DNA of 64,000 nt from Galeopsis tetrahit (taxonomy: Eukaryota; Streptophyta; Magnoliopsida; Lamiales; Lamiaceae), in assembly GCA_963675135.1 (NCBI GenBank), contig OY776129.1, positions 53,580,141 to 53,644,140 of the forward strand, read 5' to 3'. A program made the position numbers and the translations under genes. Of the stretch, positions 9,882 through 21,500 are shown piece by piece (position 1 is the stretch's first letter; each line of letters opens with the position of its first letter). The notes beneath the pieces were generated by a model that had not been told where the DNA came from, did no database searches, and was given only the letters and a program-made list of their open reading frames with translations.

Positions 9882-10325
9882 TCACCGATCGGAAGCTACC
9901 GCCGACGAAGACTCAGATCTGTAACAGATCGGGCAAACCTCGATGAAGATGGAGGCCGTGAAAGACGCCGCAACCCTCACCGTTCGTCTTCCGTTCATAG
10001 GAGGGAGGTCGCCGGAGAGATGGGTGTCGTCGTTGTAAGCCGAGCAAAAACCCTTCAGCCGACACTATTCATCTCTCATCTTTCCATTTTGGAGGCGGTA
10101 GAGGCTTTACGCCCTGTCGATCGGAAGCTACGACCGTCAAAGGCTCAGATCTGTAACAAATCGGAAAAACCTCGATGAAGATGGAGGCCGCGATGGGCTG
10201 TGAAAGACGCCACAACCCTCACCGTTCTTCTTCCGTTCATGGGAGGGAGGTCGTCGGAGATATGGGTGTCGCCATTGTCGGCCGAGAAAAAACCCTTCAG
10301 CTACCGCCATCTTCATCTTTCTGTT
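9882..10325. repeat. Tandem duplication, unit about 232 bp
   Basis: The block starting GATCGGAAGCTAC at 9887 recurs at 10119 (offset 232). The two copies stay alignable for about 200 bp through TCAGATCTGTAAC, CTCGATGAAGATGGAGGCC and AACCCTTCAGC. Copy 2 carries a short insertion (GCGATGGGCT). Open frames in the two copies are similar but unrecognised. It looks like a captured or decayed gene 5' end, which is inference. Confidence 0.85.
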
Positions 10326-10394
10326 TCTCTCCGGTGCCTTCTTCGAACTCTCATCCCCCTTTTTCTCTTAATTTTTCAATTGTTGCTCAATAGA

Positions 10395-10899
10395 TAGGTT
10401 GAAGAGATTTGAACTTTTAGTGCGCGGGTTGGGTGGGTTGAAAGCGGATTCGGGTAAAAATAGTGTGCACCAAAACATGAACGGTGCACACTGTGTATTT
10501 AAGAATTTCCCTTAATGGAGATTAATTGTGTTGGTGATTACTTTGTTGTTATATCTTTAAAATTTGTTTGTGGCGTCAAAAAAGTGTTGGAATTTGAGAT
10601 CAATGAAGATTAATTATGCATGTGATTACTTAACAAATTGTATTATCTGATGGTTAGGTTTACTAGATTTTATTGTTAATGAATTTCTGAATATTTCAAT
10701 TAACAATTGCATTTCTTTTACTATTATATAACTCAATAAACCCCATAACTCAATAAACCCCATAACAAATTAATATTACTCTGAATTGCTTTATAAAATG
10801 AATCAACAATATGAATTAGTCAAACTTTAATATATTCTAATTAAGATACCAGTTTCATACCCAATCCCATCAGGTTGAATCCGTTTAATATGACGTTAA
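10395..10899. other. AT-rich intergenic DNA, nothing recognised
   Basis: No coding or repeat structure is seen apart from a short tandem ACTCAATAAACCCCATA duplication at about 10731-10764. Confidence 0.4.
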
Positions 10900-11080
10900 T
10901 TATTTATGCACCCCATGTTGCACTTTTCAGTTTTACTAATTTACACTTTTTGGTTCAATTATTACTAAAAATATTATTATACAGTTTAATAATTGAAAAA
11001 TACAACATCATTTACCAAAAAATGTAAGTCAGTAAAATTGAAAAGTGCAACATGGACTCGATTTCATAGCAGACCAACCC
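10900..11080. mobile_element. MULE-type MITE, copy B (partial)
   Basis: Contains the family's hairpin arms, CATGTTGCACTTTTCAG at about 10915 and its inverse at about 11035-11055, and the terminus CATAGCAGACCAACCC ending at 11080. The left terminal repeat is missing or eroded, and no target duplication is visible. Confidence 0.75.
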
Positions 11081-11284
11081 AAATAATTATTACCAAAATC
11101 TTCCCAACAAATAATTATTTCTAATTTTATCCTCCATATTACTCTTTGAACTATATGGGGGTGTGTGAGAGTTGTATTGCTTTCTAAATTCTATAAAGTG
11201 CTCTGATAAGGACAAATATTTCATAAAGAGATGTTGAAAGTAAAGTATTAATTCCAAAAAATGACATTGAGTGCTTCTTATGGC

Positions 11285-13234
11285 TAGGGGTGGGCATTCG
11301 GTTGGTTTGATTCGGTTTTGACATTTTTTCAACGAAATCGAAATAACCTAAGTTTTTAAAAATGAACCGAATCGAACCGAATTACAAATCGGTTGATTCG
11401 GTTCGATTTGAACGAATTTTTCCAGCCTAAAATTAAAAAAATAAAAAAATTAAACTACATAATAGTACATATTCTGTAAATTCAAATCTCACACATAAAT
11501 TAAGATTATATTGGATTTTAAAAAGTAGAAAATCTAGAGTACATGTAAAGTTTGACTTGACTTTTTTTGGATTTTAAAAAGTAGGTGAATTTATAAAATT
11601 TATAGAGTTCATGCAAAGTTTGACTGACTTTTTTTTATTGATTTATATGGATTTTCATAAATTTGACAAGATTGTGGAATATATATTTTTTTATGAATTT
11701 ACATAGAATTTTCATAAACTCCGATATTGATGGGAAGAGTTTTTTTTTTTTTTTTAATGTGAAGTGTTTTTTTAAATTAATATTATATATATATATAAAT
11801 ATATAAAATATTTTACCAATAAAAAAAATATATATACTATATAAAGTTTATATATTAATTCGGGTCGGGTCGGGTATCCGCGTGTCGGACATAAGACCTA
11901 AACCCGACTATGGGGCGGATCCGACCTGACCCAAAGTTCGCGGGGTGGGGTGGGTATCCGCGGGTCGGGTCAATATTGTCATTCTTACTTCTGATCTTTC
12001 GTCTTTAGAGGTTTTTGAGAGAATCCGTTGAAATCTCTGATTTTTAGAAGAAATTTTGGATAGTGAAATTATTTACTATATTTTTGAATGAGAATCCAAC
12101 AAAATTCATAAAATATTAAAATCCATAAACGGTTGAATACCTAAAGATTTTTAAAAACTTTTTAAAATTCGTATTGAATACCTCAAAAATTTTAAAGACT
12201 TTAAAAAATTCGAATGGAATACCCCCAAACTTTGAAATTCCAAAAAAATTCTAAAGAATCCACAATCAATACACCCCCTAGTTCATAATCAAACAAATCT
12301 CACATAATAGAACATCAGCCATTGGTCATAAAAAATCCCACACAATAAAATTTCATTACAAATCCTTAAATATTACATAAATAGTTTTTTTTTTAAAAGA
12401 ATATACAAAATCTAATATTAAATAAATTAAATAATATGTTATACAAATTTAAAAATATAATCAATATGCTAATTAATAGACTAATTTAGTAATCAGTTAA
12501 ATGGGCATTCAAAAATGAAAATTCTAGAATGTAGAATCTAGAATTGGCCGAATTGCATACTTAGAGTGTATTTGCAAGTAATAGTGGTTGATTCAAAGTG
12601 ATTAAAATTGATTTTTATAGTAAAATTAAAAGTAGATAGTGTTTGAAAATTAAGCACTTCTAATCAATTTTTTATATGTTGTGGTGTATGTCAAATAAAT
12701 CACTTTTTTATAATTTTACAAAAAAACACCCTTATTACATTTAAATAATAATGGGTAAGAATAAAATATTATTTAAATTGTGAGGACAAAATTGTAAAAT
12801 TAGTTAGTGTAATGATTAGAAACACTTGGAAGCTGTTAGAAGCATGAGAAATGATGCTTCACCAAAATTGCTTTTAAGTAATTAATTTAATCACTTATTT
12901 GTATTTGCAAACACTTCAAAAGTGATTGTATTTAAAAAAGAAGTGCTTTTAAGCACATAATAGTGCTTGCAAACACCCACTTAAATCAGTTAAATGTGCG
13001 TGACTATTTAAATGGCCGAATTTAGTAATCAGTTTATTTATTTTAATTACTAATATTTATAGTTCGGTCGGTTCGGTTTATTCGGTTTTTAAAAAATATA
13101 AATCGAATCGAATTGAAAGCCGTTTAAAAAAAAAAAAAACTAAAATCGAACCGAGCCGAAAATCGAATAAATTGAACCATATAAACCGAAATTCGTCGAT
13201 TCGGTTCGATTTTTCAGTTTTTTTTCCACCCCTA
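11285..13234. mobile_element. Non-autonomous hAT-like element, 1950 bp
   Basis: The ends are TAGGGGTGG (11285) and CCACCCCTA (ending 13234). They are flanked by an 8-bp direct repeat, CTTATGGC (11277-11284) against CTTATTGC (13235-13242), with one mismatch. Eight-base duplications and a TAGGGGTG start are typical of hAT elements. Both subterminal regions are dense in TTCGGTT/AACCGAA motifs, as expected for transposase-binding repeats. No transposase is encoded. A GC-rich GGGTCGGGTATCCG block at 11860-11965 and a nested element at 12564-12978 lie inside. Confidence 0.85.
12564..12978. mobile_element. Small nested inverted-repeat element inside the hAT-like element
   Basis: The left end reads GAGTGTATTTGCAAG. 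The right end is the inverse of GGGTGTTTGCAAGC. The two arms share further inverted blocks (AAGTGATT..., GCACTTCT/AGAAGTGC). A 5-bp direct repeat ACTTA flanks it (12559-12563 and 12979-12983). Superfamily is uncertain. Confidence 0.65.
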
Positions 13235-13244
13235 CTTATTGCAC

Positions 13245-13750
13245 TGGTCTACTAAATCTTGGTTTGATTATTAGGAATATTAGTTACGATCGTTTGATTA
13301 TTAGAAATATTAGTTACGAGACTGTCTGTGATATATTTTGAAAGTAAATTATTCATTTCAAGAATGACATTAAGTGTTACAAATGTATCAATTTTTTTTT
13401 TTATATTTATTATGTTATATGTGAGACGTTTGAAGTAAAATATTCGTTCAAAAAATGACACATAGTGTTTTAGATGTACCAAAGAATTAAAAACCCTTCC
13501 AAATATGTTTCTATTCAAATGGAACCAAATATGTCCCTATTCAAATGGTAAACAATGCAAGTATACTACAAATGTTATCTTTCTAGAAAGTTTGTAATTT
13601 TATATATTAACTTATTTATTAATAAACTTATTTTACTATATTGAATTTATAATTTATAGATATATTTTATAATTCTTTTACTTATTCAAATTTAAAAAAA
13701 TGTATATGTTATATATATATATATATATTAAAATAAAAAAAAATTAACTT
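13245..13750. other. AT-rich DNA with short local duplications
   Basis: A TTGATTATTAGGAATATTAGTTACGA-type block is repeated in tandem (about 13264-13318), as is a CAAATATGTxxCTATTCAAATGG block (about 13499-13548). The 5' part of the Helitron ending at 13785 probably lies here or further left. Confidence 0.5.
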
Positions 13751-13757
13751 CCACGAA

Positions 13758-13785
13758 CCGCGTAAAACGCGGGCATTGGACTAGT
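13758..13785 (+). mobile_element. Helitron 3' terminus (hairpin plus CTAGT)
   Basis: CCGCGT-AAA-ACGCGG forms a 6-bp stem with a 3-base loop at 13758-13772. It is followed 8 bases later by CTAGT (13781-13785) and then A. This hairpin-then-CTRRT arrangement is the standard Helitron 3' end, which inserts between A and T without target duplication. The 5' TC end could not be placed, so element length is unknown. Confidence 0.75.
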
Positions 13786-14272
13786 AAAAATAAAAAAAGG
13801 TGGGCTAGAGCTCATCCCGTTAAAGCCCAAGGCCCAAAATTGGTCGGCTCGTATAAGCCAAATTGAAAAATTTCTGATCCACCGGGCTCAACCCATTTTA
13901 ACAATTCTATCAAAATTTCACCGATCCTAGAAAAGAGGAGGAGCACACTCTTAATTTCATGTTTACTCCACCTTATCAATTACTTGGGGTTATAAGTATT
14001 TTATAATCACAAAAATTTATATGAAATATAGATAATTAAGGTAATTTTGAGGCAAAAAATTGTGGATAAAACCCGGGTCAACACGGATCAAACTTAATTA
14101 AAATATATGAATATTTTTTTCGTTTTGAAAATATTGTTTTACTACATGACCAAAATAATGTCACTACTAGGCAAACAATGTACTAATAATACAAGCACAA
14201 AAATATTTTGGACACATAATATTTTGGGCGAATTCTCCATAATGTATTTTGACATATAACAATACACTTTTA

Positions 14273-14532
14273 GAGCATGTTTGCTTCATGGGTTTAGGGG
14301 GGTTTAGTGATGGGGTTTGATATGTAAACCCATCTTCACCCATGTTTGGTTTCTCATAACTTTAAACACCTTGACCCGGGTTTATAATTTGACCCGGTTT
14401 TTATAAACTAGATTCCATGGGTTTAGACAACCTAGCCTCCCCTTGGACTTATCTAGCCTCTTCTTTGGGTTTATCTAGTTAACCCACCACACCTAAACCC
14501 ATCTTATCCCAACCCATGAAGCAAACATGCCC
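14273..14532. mobile_element. Tourist-like (PIF/Harbinger) MITE, 260 bp
   Basis: Terminal repeats start GAGCATGTTTGCTTCATGGG and GGGCATGTTTGCTTCATGGG (inverse of the right end). They are flanked by TTA on both sides (14270-14272 and 14533-14535). The TTA duplication and the GGGCATGTTTG start fit Tourist elements. The inside is rich in GGGTTTA/TAAACCC motifs. Confidence 0.9.
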
Positions 14533-15395
14533 TTAGTAGTGTAGTGATAATACTTTAATCTTATAGGGAAAAAAAAATTAATTAAACATATTTTATGTCA
14601 TGTGTAAAATATTTTTACAACTATTTCTCTATTTTACAATAGACATCTCTTAGTAAATAGGCCGTTCCAATGATTTTATTAAATTCAAGTAACACATACC
14701 CATGTATATAATTAATACGCTCTCCTAGAGAATGTTAATTTATTCATTTTGTTATTTTATTTATTTTTTGTTAAAACACTTTTCTAATTTTTTTATTTTG
14801 TACTTTTTTTTTTCTTTTCTAAATCTCTACTTTAATATCTCATTACAAATAAAATTTCAAGAAAATAAAAACATTAAGGTCTCTCTATCTTCGTTTGAAT
14901 ACAACCAATTTTCTGCACCCTAACTTCTAATACAATAATGCTTGTTAGTTCAATACTTCAATGTACTCCAGATTTTTTGAATATTCAAACTTTTCGCTTC
15001 CATGACTCGATAATCCATCTTGACCGAAGTATCCCACCTTATATTGATTTACTCATTAAACGTTTAAATATTAGGTACAAATGTAGTTTTCGAAAAAATA
15101 AGTACAAATACAACTATATGTTTTTTTATTATATCCGTTCTACAATTGTAATACAAAATTAATATTCTAACAATATTATTTTAAGGTTAAAAAACAAAAT
15201 TATTCTATTTTTAAAATTACAACTAATTTTTAATATTTTTAAAAGTAAGCCAAGAGTATTTTATACCACTATCACTATATATAATAGTAATAGTAGTAGT
15301 TATATAATACACCATCAGTATACATATGATGATTCGATTCTAAGGTAGACCCCTTAAGCCACCCAACACACAAAGAAAAGGGAGATAAACAGCTC

Positions 15396-15434
15396 TTTCT
15401 CTCTCTCGCTCTTGCTGTTACTAGAGAGAGAGAG
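15396..15434 (+). promoter_or_regulatory. CT/GA-rich leader of the ANTH-domain gene
   Basis: TTTCTCTCTCTCG is followed about 13 bases later by GAGAGAGAGAG, giving a possible short stem-loop about 90-130 bp before the start codon. CT-rich leaders are common in plant 5' UTRs. A TATATATAATAG sequence near 15273-15285 is the best TATA candidate, but the transcription start is not known. Confidence 0.45.
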
Positions 15435-15524
15435 TGTGTGTATTCGTAAAAAGGGCGAATCAGGACTCCGGGTTTTAAGATTAATAGATAGAACAAGGAT
15501 AAAATTTGGGCGATCTGAACGGAA

Positions 15525-18500
15525 ATGGGGACACTTCAGACATGGAGAAAGGCATACGGTGCTCTTAAAGATCAAACCAAAGTCGGCCTTGCTCATGTGA
15601 ACTCCGATTTCAAGGTTTCTCTCTCACTTTCTTTTTTCTTTATTTCTTCCTCGTTTTTGTGAATTTTATACTCCTATCTTACTGTGTTCGAGGGAGGGGG
15701 GTTATGTGCCTAAAATTGTGCTGATCAGATTCTGGGTTTTGATTTTTGTTGGATGCGCTTCTCTCTCTGTATGCGTGGATTACTGAAAATAGAGAGTGAC
15801 CATGAATTTGAGATGATTTTTTTTCAATATACGCCTGATTTTCATTTTTTTTTCGGTTGCTGAAAAAAGGATGTTGATGTGGCGATCGTCAAGGCTACAA
15901 ATCATGTGGAGTGTCCACCGAAAGAGAGACATCTCAGGAGTGAGTATTTTCTTTTTTTCCTTTCAGTTATTCATGTCGGTAGATCCAAGAATTGTGGTGT
16001 TAACGTGTTTGGTTTTCCGTGTATATGGATTGCAATTGGTCTTGCCTAGGTTATTTTTGAGAAAATATATTAACAGTTTGAGAAATTGTTTGTTGGTTGT
16101 ATAGAGGAAAGCGTCTCATTTCTGGTTTTCTTTGCAAATGTCCTGAGGTTTTTCAGTTTGGTTTAGGGCGATTTCTGAGAGTTATCTTTGAGTACTTATG
16201 TTCTTGGGAATTTTTGTAAACATGCCGTGCCACTTTGATTTTCAAATTTGCTGAGAGTACATAAATACTGGGATTGGGATTTCAGAAACAGTAGATATTG
16301 CATCCTAATATGCAAGAACAAATTGAGAGTTTACGTTTTTGCTTTTGTTTTTAAGGGGCAGACATCTGTTTCTTATCATTTGAGTGAAAAAAAATGAGTG
16401 GGCTTGGAATTATGGTATTAGTGATTGGATGCTTCTTGCAGAAATTTTGGCTGCCACATCAGCAATGCGACCTCGTGCTGATGTTGCGTACTGCATTCAT
16501 GCACTGGCGAGACGATTGGCGAAGACACATAACTGGACGGTATGGATACTGACGTAATGCAGATAACACTTTCTTATGCCTTTTGTATTTCCTACATGGA
16601 CTAGCTTTTTTCTGTTCTAATTAATGTTGCCAAGAATTTCACTTTAGTATGCTTGCTATTTCTAAGATCAGTATTTCTTGTTCCCTTAATTTGAGTGCAA
16701 AATCTCTTTTTCAATGCTTTAGATTTTGATTTGGATTATTAGCTTATTGTAGACTGGCATTGCACTTGACATAGATGTTCAACGATGAATGATTACAGTT
16801 TTCTCATTTCTTGTTTCAGCTATATCAAAGAGGAATATTTGGAAATTTTCTAATAAGCCTATAGAAAAATAGGCAAATTGGTAATTGCAATGAATACATA
16901 TATTTTTCTGCATGAAATTATCCTGGGACGTATGTTACTTGATCCTGGTATCAAACCCATAATTTTACGATTTGAAAAGATTGTATCATATTATCTGGTG
17001 ATTGCCTGCACGTTATTACTTAAATTTTGTTCCTAAGTCATGGATCAGTAGCTGGAGGATGAATGGGTGGATTAGGGTGTTGAATAGTATTGCAGCTTCT
17101 ATAAGATCTTCACTTATCTATTGGTTTTTATCAGTTTACAGTTACATTTTCCTGGGATGTGTACAATTTAGAAATAACTGGAAGAACTGTAGAAAAAAAA
17201 AAACTGGAATAAAATATATTCTTTCTGTGAAATAATCATACTTTTAAGCTTTATGTATGTTTTGATATTTGCACAATGCTATTTTCTTGTAATTGTATAG
17301 CATGCACTTCTTTACTTCCTCGCCTAGTCTATGGAGTTCAATTCTAGGTTTCTCCAAGTTAGTTGGTTTAATATATCTATTTGTGTTGTTTCTGCTCAGG
17401 TTGCACTGAAAACCCTAATAGTTATTCATAGAACATTGAGAGAAGGTGACCCAACATTTAGGGAGGAGCTTTTGAATTTCCAGCAGAGAGGCCATGTCCT
17501 TCAAATGTCCAATTTCAAGGATGATTCAAGCCCTATTGGCAAGTGGCAACCTTTGTATATTTATGAATTGGTTTTTTCAAACTCTTTCCCCTCTCCCTAC
17601 AGAATTGACTTCAGTACTATTTTGCTTGAGTAAAAAAGATTAGGACAAGTAAATAATGGTTGTTTCATAATCCGAGTAATACATTCTCTCTTTCTCCAGC
17701 TTGGGATTGCTCTGCCTGGGTACGGACTTATGCACTCTTTTTGGAAGAAAGATTAGAATGCTTTAGGATTCTCAAGTATGACATTGAAGCTGAGCGTCTT
17801 CCTAGACCGACACCAGGCCAAGATAAGGTGTGTTTTTATATTCCTCAGATTTTGCTCATATTTCCTTTTTGCAATATACCAACCTTTCTTTTAATGCAAT
17901 TTTATAGTTTAGATTAGGTTTTCTTTGTTCACCAAATTTTTCCTTCTATTAATATAATTTTGTAAGCCTACTGATCTTCAACAATCTTTGCTATCTTTCT
18001 TTTTAAAAAAGTTATTAAGAATATATTTTTTTTCCCTTTACCAAAATTTCCTACTCTTAAAATATGAGCCTAACCATATTATTCTCAACAATTATTTATA
18101 AGAGGCGAAAGTATAAAGATATGCAAAATTTTATTAGTTTTAAGTCTTGTCAAAAACTTCTTCCCAGTGCAATCAAGATGTGAAAGAGTATTAGAATATA
18201 CATGCTGGGTAGCAATTAACAATTTGTTGGCTCTAGGGTGCTTGGTTGGATACTTTGGGGGAGAAGGAATGAGAAGGGAATGATTGAGTGGAAGATGGGT
18301 ACTTGGTGTAGAGGGGGAAAAGGAATGAAACCTCACTTCTGGAAAATCGACCATTCATCTCCTACATATGGGGAATGAAACCAATATCTCACACCAATCT
18401 TTCCCATTCCCTGATAATGTACCAAACACCCAACTTCCTAATTTAATTATATTTTATATTTGGACGCATCTATGAGGTCTTGAGAAATAGGTTAACATGA

Positions 18501-21500
18501 TGATCGGTCATCTAAACTTGGGTGGTGGAATTTGCATTCCTCCGTAAGAAATCATTGTATAGGGTCGAATACTAATATTCATGTCAAGTGCACATAATTT
18601 AGTAAAAGTGCTATTCTGAAAGTAATCACAATATAACATGGTAGCGACTTGTAACATTGAGTGATGTTTCTTGTTTTATTAAATTGTTTTCAGGGTTACA
18701 GTAAAACTAGAGACTTGGACAGTGAAGAACTTTTGGAGCATTTGCCTGGTTTGCAACAGCTGCTATATCGTCTTATTGGATGTCGGGTATTTACTGAATC
18801 TTTGGTGACTGTCAATTCTTTGATTATAAACATTTTTCAAGTTTGATCGTTAACACCATATTATCCTTCTGAGTATTTAGGAGTTGTGAATTATCCACTT
18901 CTTACCGTCCTTTATTGATTTACAGCCTGAAGGGGCAGCTGTGAGTAATTATGTAATTCAGTACGCCCTTGCCTTGGTATGTTTTCTCTCTTCACGCTCA
19001 CGACTTCCACCCCTTTTCTTGTATCCATAATAATGTAATGTATTAGTTCTATTAGTGAACTAAGTATATCTATTGAAGAGGTGGTTGAAAGGTTTTAGAT
19101 GTAGAAAAATGGGAACTATTGTGGGGTAAGTCTTCTCAGTTTACGTAAGGCATCCATTCTGCTCGCCTTTGTGCTCTTTTTTTTTTTTTTTTTTTTGACA
19201 AAGCCTTTGTGCTCTTCTTTGTTACTAAAAGTAAAAGTAGTTTGAAACCTCTGATTGAAGTCTCACTGTTGCGTTACTGGCTGGCTAGCAGGAGTTTAGA
19301 ATGTCTGACTTTTGCTGCACATGTTTGTGGTTTCAGGTCCTCAAAGAGAGTTTTAAAATATACTGTGCTGTAAATGATGGGATAATCAATCTTGTGGATA
19401 AGGCAAGTGAAATAAAGTTGTAGGTTACCCATTTTTCGTAGTTGATGGGATTTTGCATTTGCTTAATAATAAATTGACCTCTCCTAATTTTGCGATTCAG
19501 TTTTTTGAGATGCCAAGACATGAAGCCATTAAAGCCCTTGATATCTACAAAAGAGCGGGCCAGCAGGTCTTTTCTTGCTCTTAACAGTTTTATGTTGTCC
19601 AGTGTCACTCTTAAGAAATATCATGTGACATTATAATGGTTTGCTCTTATTTCAGGCGAATAGCCTTTCTGATTTTTATGAAGTTTGCAAAGGACTTGAA
19701 CTTGCTAGAAATTTCCAATTCCCTGTGTTGAGAGAGGTAGTACTTTGTAGAAGATTTGGTGCTCTGATTCTTAGATATGTTGATATCTCGAGTTGACGGG
19801 TTGCTTTTGTTTATGATTTCAGCCTCCACAGTCCTTTTTAGTAACCATGGAGGAGTATATTAAAGAAGCACCGAGGATGGTTTCTGTTTCAAGTGTGGCC
19901 TTGGTTAGTTTTCTTATTCAAGGGCAGTCCTTATTTGGTGTAGCCTAATGTTTGGTCCCGTATTTATTGTGTGATGGCGATTTTATTACACACAAATCAT
20001 TTTTTTCAATTAAGTCTCATAACTTTTAAAATGATTCAATTTTCGTCCTACGTTGCAAGATTTTTGCATGTGCTGCTCACGTGCAATTCCATCTAGCAAC
20101 TAAATTAATAACTTGGCATCACTTACGTGGCATAATAAGACCCAATCATATTAATTTCACTTAAAAAGATCACAAATAATTGTCATTCTAAAACCAAAAA
20201 ATTGTCAATATAGGACTAAAATTGTAGCATTTAAAATTATGAGACTTAATTGAGAAAACTGATTCGCATGGGACTAAAATCGTCAACGCCAATAGACATG
20301 AGACCAATTTTGCAATTTAGTCTTTTAGTTTATGAGTATTATATATGATTTTCTACTGTTTGCCTTGGATAGATTAATACTACTCATTAAGAATATCTGT
20401 ACTATGTCAGGAATATCCAGAGAGGCTGATGCTGACCTACAAGGAAGAAGATGTTTCTTCACCTTCTGAAGAGACAAAAGTTCCATTGGAGGAACACTCA
20501 CCGCCACCTCATCCTGATGATGTTGCCATCTCAACTCCAGATGCATCTGTTCCTCCCCCTCCTCCAGAGCCAACCAATGTGGACACAGACGATTTGCTTG
20601 TGAGATTCCTAATACTTCATAGTCTCGTGTTTTAATGATATTTCAAGGTGTATTCTTTTGCATTGTTCATTTTTCGTTGTCAATTTATTAGTCGTCTATT
20701 TTGTTGGGTAAATTATTCCAGGGATTGAATGCGAGTACAGGAGATGCATCTGCCATTGAGGATAGTAATGCCTTGGCTTTAGCCATAGTTCCATCTGGTT
20801 AGCATTCCTCTATATCTTCTCTAATTAGATGCTCAAACTTTTGACCTGATTATGTTTGTAAGGGTAAAAGGATATTGATACGTAAATTCTCCAGGAAATA
20901 CGCCATTTGATTCTGATGCTTCTCAAGCCAAAGATTTGGACCCTACTGGGTGGGAACTTGCTCTGGTGACTACTCCCAGCACCAACTTGTCCTCAGTTCA
21001 GGAGAGGCAATTGGTATGGCCTTTGTCTCAATTTATAGTTTTGAATAAAAAATTTATGCCCACATGTTTATCCTTGTGCATGGCTGAGGATTGTTTGGTA
21101 AAATCTGTTATTACTGGCAGAGTGCCTGCCTGATTGAGCATCTTCTAAGCAAGAAATTTGACCTAGACAGTACATCTGAAGTAGAACTTTTTTCGCTCCG
21201 TGCCCTGTAGAATGTAGGGATTAATCTTTTTTAAAGCCATACAGTTCATGTAAATCATGCCATACAGTGCCCTGAAGCTAATCATGCCATATTCAGAAAT
21301 TGGGGGGGCTCAAACTTCAGGATGTACATGTAATTATGTAAATGTAGAAACATTGAAATCTTCTGGGGGGTAAAATTTGTCGACAGTTCATGTTAATTTT
21401 TTGTGCCACCAATTTCTCATTTGTATTTAAAATAGATGAAAAGCCATACATTCCATTATACCTGCCAGATTTATTTCCTTTTGGCCCAATTTCGTAGAAC

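Noticed and set aside
17541..17545. A normal GT donor for ANTH intron 4 (AAGTGG)
   Set aside because: Using it shifts the frame relative to the conserved next exon.
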